Shown here piece after piece: positions 60,382-64,000 of a DNA stretch of 64,000 bases. The notes under the pieces were generated by a model. It was not told the DNA's origin, did no database searches, and saw only the letters and a program-made list of their open reading frames with translations. Origin of the DNA: Pseudomonas sp. P8_229 (GTDB lineage: Bacteria; Pseudomonadota; Gammaproteobacteria; Pseudomonadales; Pseudomonadaceae). A program made the position numbers and the translations under genes. Where the stretch lies: contig NZ_CP125378.1 in assembly GCF_034008635.1 (NCBI RefSeq), positions 1,168,001-1,232,000 of the forward strand, read 5' to 3'. Position 1 is the stretch's first letter. Each line of letters begins with the position of its first letter.

Positions 60382-61430
60382 TGCGAGCGCGCTTCGACAC
60401 GCTGTTCGGCCGCCTGTTTGGCATGCTGTTCGTGGCGATCGTCCTGGCGCACCTGCTGGCCTTTGCCTGGTTTCACCACTACGGCCCGCCTCCACCGCCG
60501 CCCCCGCCGGAATTCGCCGAGGGCGTCGAGGGCCAACGGCCGCCGCCGGATCCACGCTTCGCCCATCGCCCGCCACGCCCCTGGTTCGGCGGGCCGCTGG
60601 TGCCGCTGACCTTCCAGTTCATCTCGCTGATGATCGCTGCCTGGTACGGGGCGAAACTACTCAGTCGACCGATCCAGCGCCTGAGCAACGCCGCCGAACG
60701 CCTGAGCGAAAACCTCGACAGCCCGCCACTGGACGAGTCTGGCCCACGTGAAGCGCGGCAAGCGGCGTACACTTTCAACCTGATGCAACAACGCATTCGC
60801 GAACAGGTGCAGCAACGGGCACGCATGCTCGGCGCCGTCTCCCACGACCTGCGCACCCCGCTGTCGCGGTTGAAACTGCGGCTGGAGCAGATCGACGACG
60901 ACAAACTGCAAGGCCAGATGCGCCAAGACCTCAACGACATGATCGGCATGCTCGACGCCACCCTCACCTACCTGCACGAACAGCGCACCAGCGAAGCCCT
61001 GCAGTTGATGGACGTGCAGGCGCTGGTCGAATCGTTGTGCGAAAACGCCCAGGACCAAGGCGCGGACGTCCAGGTCAGCGGCCATTGCGCACCGCTACCG
61101 GTGCAGCCGATGGCGCTACGCTCGTGTATCAACAACCTGATGGACAACGCTCTGCGCTATGCCGGGCAAGCACGTATCGAACTACAGGATCAGCGCGAGC
61201 AACTGCTGATCCGCGTCATCGACCACGGCCCGGGGATTGCCGAGGACAAGCGTGAAGCGGTGTTCGAGCCGTTTTATCGTCTGGAAGGTTCGCGTAATCG
61301 CAACTCCGGCGGCGTCGGCCTGGGCATGACCATTGCCCGCGAGGCGGCGCAGCGTTTGGGTGGCCAGTTGAATCTGGAAGAGACCCAGGGTGGCGGCCTG
61401 ACCGCCATCATCCGTCTGCCGCGCACCTGA
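60381..61430 (+). CDS. sensor histidine kinase
   Basis: Kinase of 349 residues with two membrane helices (about 11-33 and 72-93) enclosing a short proline-rich periplasmic loop that has eight consecutive Pro (residues 36-43). A HAMP domain follows, then the H-box with H155 in AVSHDLRTPLSRL, and the ATP-binding N, G1 and G2 boxes (INNLMDNALRYA, DHGPGIAEDK, GVGLGMTI). The tiny loop suggests sensing through the membrane or a partner. The Pro run should make translation depend on EF-P. Confidence 0.92.
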   Translation: MRARFDTLFGRLFGMLFVAIVLAHLLAFAWFHHYGPPPPPPPPEFAEGVEGQRPPPDPRFAHRPPRPWFGGPLVPLTFQFISLMIAAWYGAKLLSRPIQRLSNAAERLSENLDSPPLDESGPREARQAAYTFNLMQQRIREQVQQRARMLGAVSHDLRTPLSRLKLRLEQIDDDKLQGQMRQDLNDMIGMLDATLTYLHEQRTSEALQLMDVQALVESLCENAQDQGADVQVSGHCAPLPVQPMALRSCINNLMDNALRYAGQARIELQDQREQLLIRVIDHGPGIAEDKREAVFEPFYRLEGSRNRNSGGVGLGMTIAREAAQRLGGQLNLEETQGGGLTAIIRLPRT

Positions 61431-61448
61431 GAACACATCATTCCCCTG

Positions 61449-61535
61449 TGGGAGCGGGCTTGCTCGCGAAGGCGTCGGCTGATCCAACACCTCCATTGAA
61501 TGGAGTGGCCTATTCGCGAGCAAGCCCGCTCCCAC
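61449..61535. repeat. REPIN preceding the tandem REP array
   Basis: GTGGGAGCGGGCTTGCTCGC at 61449 faces its complement ending at 61535, with the inner palindrome CTCCATT-GAATGGAG. The right arm is also the first core of the tandem array. Confidence 0.85.
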
Positions 61536-62192
61536 CGTTGGGTCGGGTGCGGTCAGTTAGAGATTGGGCAGCTCGTAGGCCGCCTTCGCGAGCAGGCTCA
61601 CTCCCACCGTTGGGTCGGGTGCGGTCAGCTAGAGATTGGTCGGCTCGTAGGCCGCCTTCGCGAGCAGGCTCACTCCTACAGTTGGATTTGCGGGGGATCC
61701 AGTTAGAGATTGGTCGGCTCGTAGGCCGCCTTCGCGAGCAGGCTCAATCCTACAGTTGGATTTGCGGGGGATTCAGTTGGAGATTGGTTGGCTGGAAGGG
61801 CCTCTTCGCGAGCAAGCCCGCTCCCACCGTTGGGTCGGGTGCGGTCAGTTAGAGATTGGGCGGCTCGTAGGCCGTCTTCGCGAGCAAGCCCGCGCCCACC
61901 GTTGGGTCGGGTGCGGTCAGTTAGAGATTGGTCGGCTCGTAGGCCGCCTTCGCGAGCAGGCTCACTCCTACAGTTGGATTTGCGGGGGATTCAGTTGGAA
62001 ATTGGTTGGCTGGACGGGCCTCTTCGCGAGCAAGCTCGCTCCCACCGTTGGGTCGGGTGCGGTCAGTTGGAGATTGGTCGGCTCGTAGGCCGCCTTCGCG
62101 AGCAAGCCCGCTCCCACCGTTGGGTCGGGTGCGGTCAGCTAGAGATTGGTCGGCTCGTAGGCCGCCTTCGCGAACAGGCTCGCTCCCACAAA
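61512..62192. repeat. tandem array of ten 72/74-bp REP-bearing units, locus 2
   Basis: REP cores (TTCGCGAGCARGCYCRCTCC) start at 61512, 61584, 61656, 61730, 61804, 61876, 61948, 62022, 62094 and 62166, all in one orientation. The period is 72 bases, or 74 after units with the spacer CTACAGTTGGATTTGCGGGG. The usual spacer is CCGTTGGGTCGGGTGCGGTC. All units also share AGAGATTGGTCGGCTCGTAGG. Open frames through the array encode only repeat peptides and are not genes. Confidence 0.92.
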
Positions 62193-62212
62193 AGCGCTAA
62201 AGCCGAGCACAT

Positions 62213-62582
62213 GCTCTTCACCACTCAATGGCCGAGTGTCAGCTCGCCGAAAGCTCTTGATCTTGCCTTACCGGCCCCATCGGCAGGCTGAGTGGAGGGA
62301 TTGATCCGGGAGTGGGAGCGCAGCGACCGTTCGACGAAGTCGAACACATCGAGAGGAGGTGCAGCGAAGCAAACCGGAGGCGATGCGCCCGGATCAATTC
62401 CGGAACGAAGGAACCCCGAGCCTTAGCGAGCGGGCCGTACGCCGGGGCCAAGCCTTTTGGTTACTTTTCGGCGTCTGGAAAAGTGACTCGCCGTCAGGGC
62501 GAAACCGCCAGCCGCCACACCCAAAGAAACGGATATTCACACAACCCAATCAAGAACATGGTCGGCCCAAAGGCCGCCAAAT
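62213..62582 (+). repeat. about 370-bp structured element, copy 2
   Basis: Second copy of the element at 52505-52872, in the same orientation and again placed between REP units and the 3' end of a convergent gene. Equivalent helices: 62298-62310 with 62388-62400, hairpin 62329-62345 (GTTCGAC-GAA-GTCGAAC), 62433-62436 with 62446-62449, 62463-62469 with 62478-62484, 62489-62492 with 62498-62501, and 62564-62567 with 62572-62575. The last hairpin ends 14 bases from the permease stop. Confidence 0.75.
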
Positions 62583-62589
62583 CACAGCG

Positions 62590-63642
62590 TCACCGCCGAT
62601 CCTCAACCCGAGCCTGACTCTTGCTCCAATCCGTCAACAAACTATAAGCCACCGCCAAAAGCGTAGGCCCGATAAACAACCCGATAAACCCAAACGCAAT
62701 CAACCCGCCAAACACCCCAAGCAACACAATCACCAACGGCAGATTCCCGCCCCGGCTGATCAGATAAGGCTTCAACACGTTATCCACGCCACTGATGATG
62801 AACGTCCCCCAGATCCCGAGAAACACCGCCATCCCATACTCACCCTTCCACGCCAGCCACGCCGTAGCCGGAATCCACACCAACGGCGGCCCCATCGGAA
62901 TCAGACTGAGCAGGAAGGTCACAATCCCCAGCACCAGTGCCCCAGGAACCCCGGCAATCAGAAACCCGATCAGCGCCAGAATCGCCTGCGCCGCCGCCGT
63001 ACCGATCACCCCGTTGACCACCCGCTGCACAGTGCCAGCCACCAGTTCGATGTAATACCCGGCACGCTCACCGATCAGCCGTTCCAGCAGACTGTGCACA
63101 AACGCTGCCAGCCGCGGCCCGTCACGGTAGAAAAAGAACACAAAGACAATGCTCAGGGTCAGCTCGAGGATACCGCCGCCGATCTGCGCACTGCGCGCCA
63201 GCAGCCAGTTACCGACCTGCCCCAGATACGGCTTGATCGACACCATCAGCGCCGCACCCTGCTGATCGATGCTGTTCCAGACCCCAACCAGCCGCTCACC
63301 CACCAGCGGCACGGAGCCGAGCCAGACCGGCGCCTCCGGCAGTCCGTCAACCTGCACATCCTTGATGAACGCTGTGGCATCGCGCACATGATCGGCCAGG
63401 TTGAACCCCAGCCACACCAGCGGCGCCGCCACCAGCAGCATCCAGCCCAGGGTCAAAATAGCTGCAGCGAGGGATTCGCGGCCATTGAGCCAACGGGTCA
63501 GCAGACGCATCAGCGGCCAACTGGCAAACGCCAGCACCGCGCCCCAGAACAGCGCCGACCAGAACGGCGCCATCACCCAAAAACTGGCACCAAACAGCAC
63601 CAGCAGGAGGATTTGCACCAACAGCCGATCATTATTGAGCAT
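62590..63642 (-). CDS. AI-2E family permease
   Basis: Inner-membrane protein of 350 residues with about seven helices and the family core LLSLIPMGPPLVWIPATAWL and FGGLIAFGFIGLFIGPTLLAV. The family includes TqsA and sodium/proton antiporters, so the substrate is open. The start is ATG 63642. The gene stands alone between the structured repeat and the partial gene at the right edge. Confidence 0.88.
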   Translation of the reverse strand: MLNNDRLLVQILLLVLFGASFWVMAPFWSALFWGAVLAFASWPLMRLLTRWLNGRESLAAAILTLGWMLLVAAPLVWLGFNLADHVRDATAFIKDVQVDGLPEAPVWLGSVPLVGERLVGVWNSIDQQGAALMVSIKPYLGQVGNWLLARSAQIGGGILELTLSIVFVFFFYRDGPRLAAFVHSLLERLIGERAGYYIELVAGTVQRVVNGVIGTAAAQAILALIGFLIAGVPGALVLGIVTFLLSLIPMGPPLVWIPATAWLAWKGEYGMAVFLGIWGTFIISGVDNVLKPYLISRGGNLPLVIVLLGVFGGLIAFGFIGLFIGPTLLAVAYSLLTDWSKSQARVEDRR

Positions 63643-63711
63643 GTAGAGTCTCGAAAAAGTCAGTCCGTCAAAGAGTAGGCGAACACGCCACGCGTGCTCG
63701 CCCGATACAGC

Positions 63712-64000
63712 TTATCGCAACAGATCGATGCGCAGGCCCGCGCTATCGGCACTCCCTGCCTCCATCCGTGCCGCACGCACGCCCTGACCGATCAGCGCCT
63801 GACGCCAGGCCTCGGCCTTCGGCCCGGAAATCGTCACCCGCTGAGTGGTGTCGAGGTTCAAGCCACGGGAAATCAACCGCAGCCAGGTGTCATCCGGGTC
63901 GCCCACCAGTTTGGGCAGGTTCAGCTCGCCCGTGCTCTTGAGCTGGCGCAACAGCGTGGCCGAGGTCGGCAGCAACTCGCCCAGTGGCGCGCTCGCCTCG
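63712..64000 (-). CDS. DUF4892-like protein, C-terminal part (5' end outside window)
   Basis: The frame is open from the right edge to the stop at 63712. The visible 95 residues (PTSATLLRQLKSTGELNLPKL, SRGLNLDTTQRVTISGPKAEAW in the middle, RIDLLR at the end) resemble the C-terminal part of DUF4892 proteins as I remember them; function unknown. The identity is tentative because the start is missing. Confidence 0.5.
   Translation of the reverse strand, partial: EASAPLGELLPTSATLLRQLKSTGELNLPKLVGDPDDTWLRLISRGLNLDTTQRVTISGPKAEAWRQALIGQGVRAARMEAGSADSAGLRIDLLR

Noticed and set aside
61512..62192. CRISPR-like array of regular repeats
   Set aside because: The repeat cores are REP palindromes and the intervening sequences are shared between units, not unique spacers; no cas genes are near.
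61448..62291. Several open frames in the REP array
   Set aside because: They encode only repeated peptides such as SRAGSLPPLGRVRS produced by the 72-bp units, which are divisible by three.

Overview
The window is a GC-rich Pseudomonas chromosome segment, most likely from the P. fluorescens group. The main evidence is the gene order tetR - rgsA sRNA - tatD - pilZ - holB - tmk - mltG - pabC - fabF - acpP - fabG - fabD - plsX - rpmF, the murB - ptp - kdsB - lpxK - exbDB - comEC block, and many copies of the GAGC-GCTCGCGA type of REP palindrome typical of fluorescent pseudomonads. It is almost all core genome. No phage, insertion sequence or CRISPR array is visible.

Layout. 1-5.3 kb: the end of an L-arabinose/pentose cluster on the minus strand (araG partial, araF, an SDR sugar dehydrogenase, an SMP-30 type lactonase and a FadR/GntR regulator), consistent with non-phosphorylating sugar oxidation. 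5.4-8.5 kb: DUF1285, a DUF4823 lipoprotein, a MoaA-type radical SAM enzyme and a TetR regulator. 8.7 kb: the RgsA small RNA. 8.9-19.1 kb: DNA replication, septation and fatty-acid synthesis genes, all minus strand. 19.2-26.4 kb: maf, sppA, a HAD phosphatase, rluC and the divergent rne with a leader of about 0.64 kb. 26.5-30.9 kb: a periplasmic molybdenum hydroxylase with its cofactor-maturation genes. 31-38 kb: murB to comEC, cell-envelope biosynthesis. 38.1-45.1 kb: DUF2062, a YadGH-type ABC exporter, GST, transglutaminase-like protein, FadE-type acyl-CoA dehydrogenase and a PA2817-family protein.

45.2-48.4 kb: a LysR regulator divergent from a three-gene unit coding for a free-standing AlaX-type tRNA-editing protein, a BesD-like 2-oxoglutarate/Fe(II) oxygenase and a LysE-family exporter. 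I read this as a candidate system for making, tolerating and exporting a modified amino acid. 48.6-52.3 kb: a secreted M20 dipeptidase, three tandem tRNA-Glu/tRNA-Gly pairs with one strong promoter, and an uncharacterised membrane-anchored protein. 52.9-63.9 kb: an HBM-type chemoreceptor, a frameshifted MocR-type regulator, two oxidoreductases around an inverted repeat, pyrF, a two-component system, an AI-2E family permease and a partial DUF4892-like gene.

The most unusual non-coding feature is a composite repeat present twice, at 52.3-52.87 kb and 61.5-62.58 kb. Each copy has 72/74-bp REP-bearing tandem units followed by an element of about 370 bp whose two copies keep several long helices through compensatory base changes. 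It ends just behind the stop codon of a convergent gene. This looks like a structured RNA or DNA element, not a coding sequence. A second small system of note is a 50-codon leader ORF containing an intrinsic terminator directly ahead of the SDR dehydrogenase gene.
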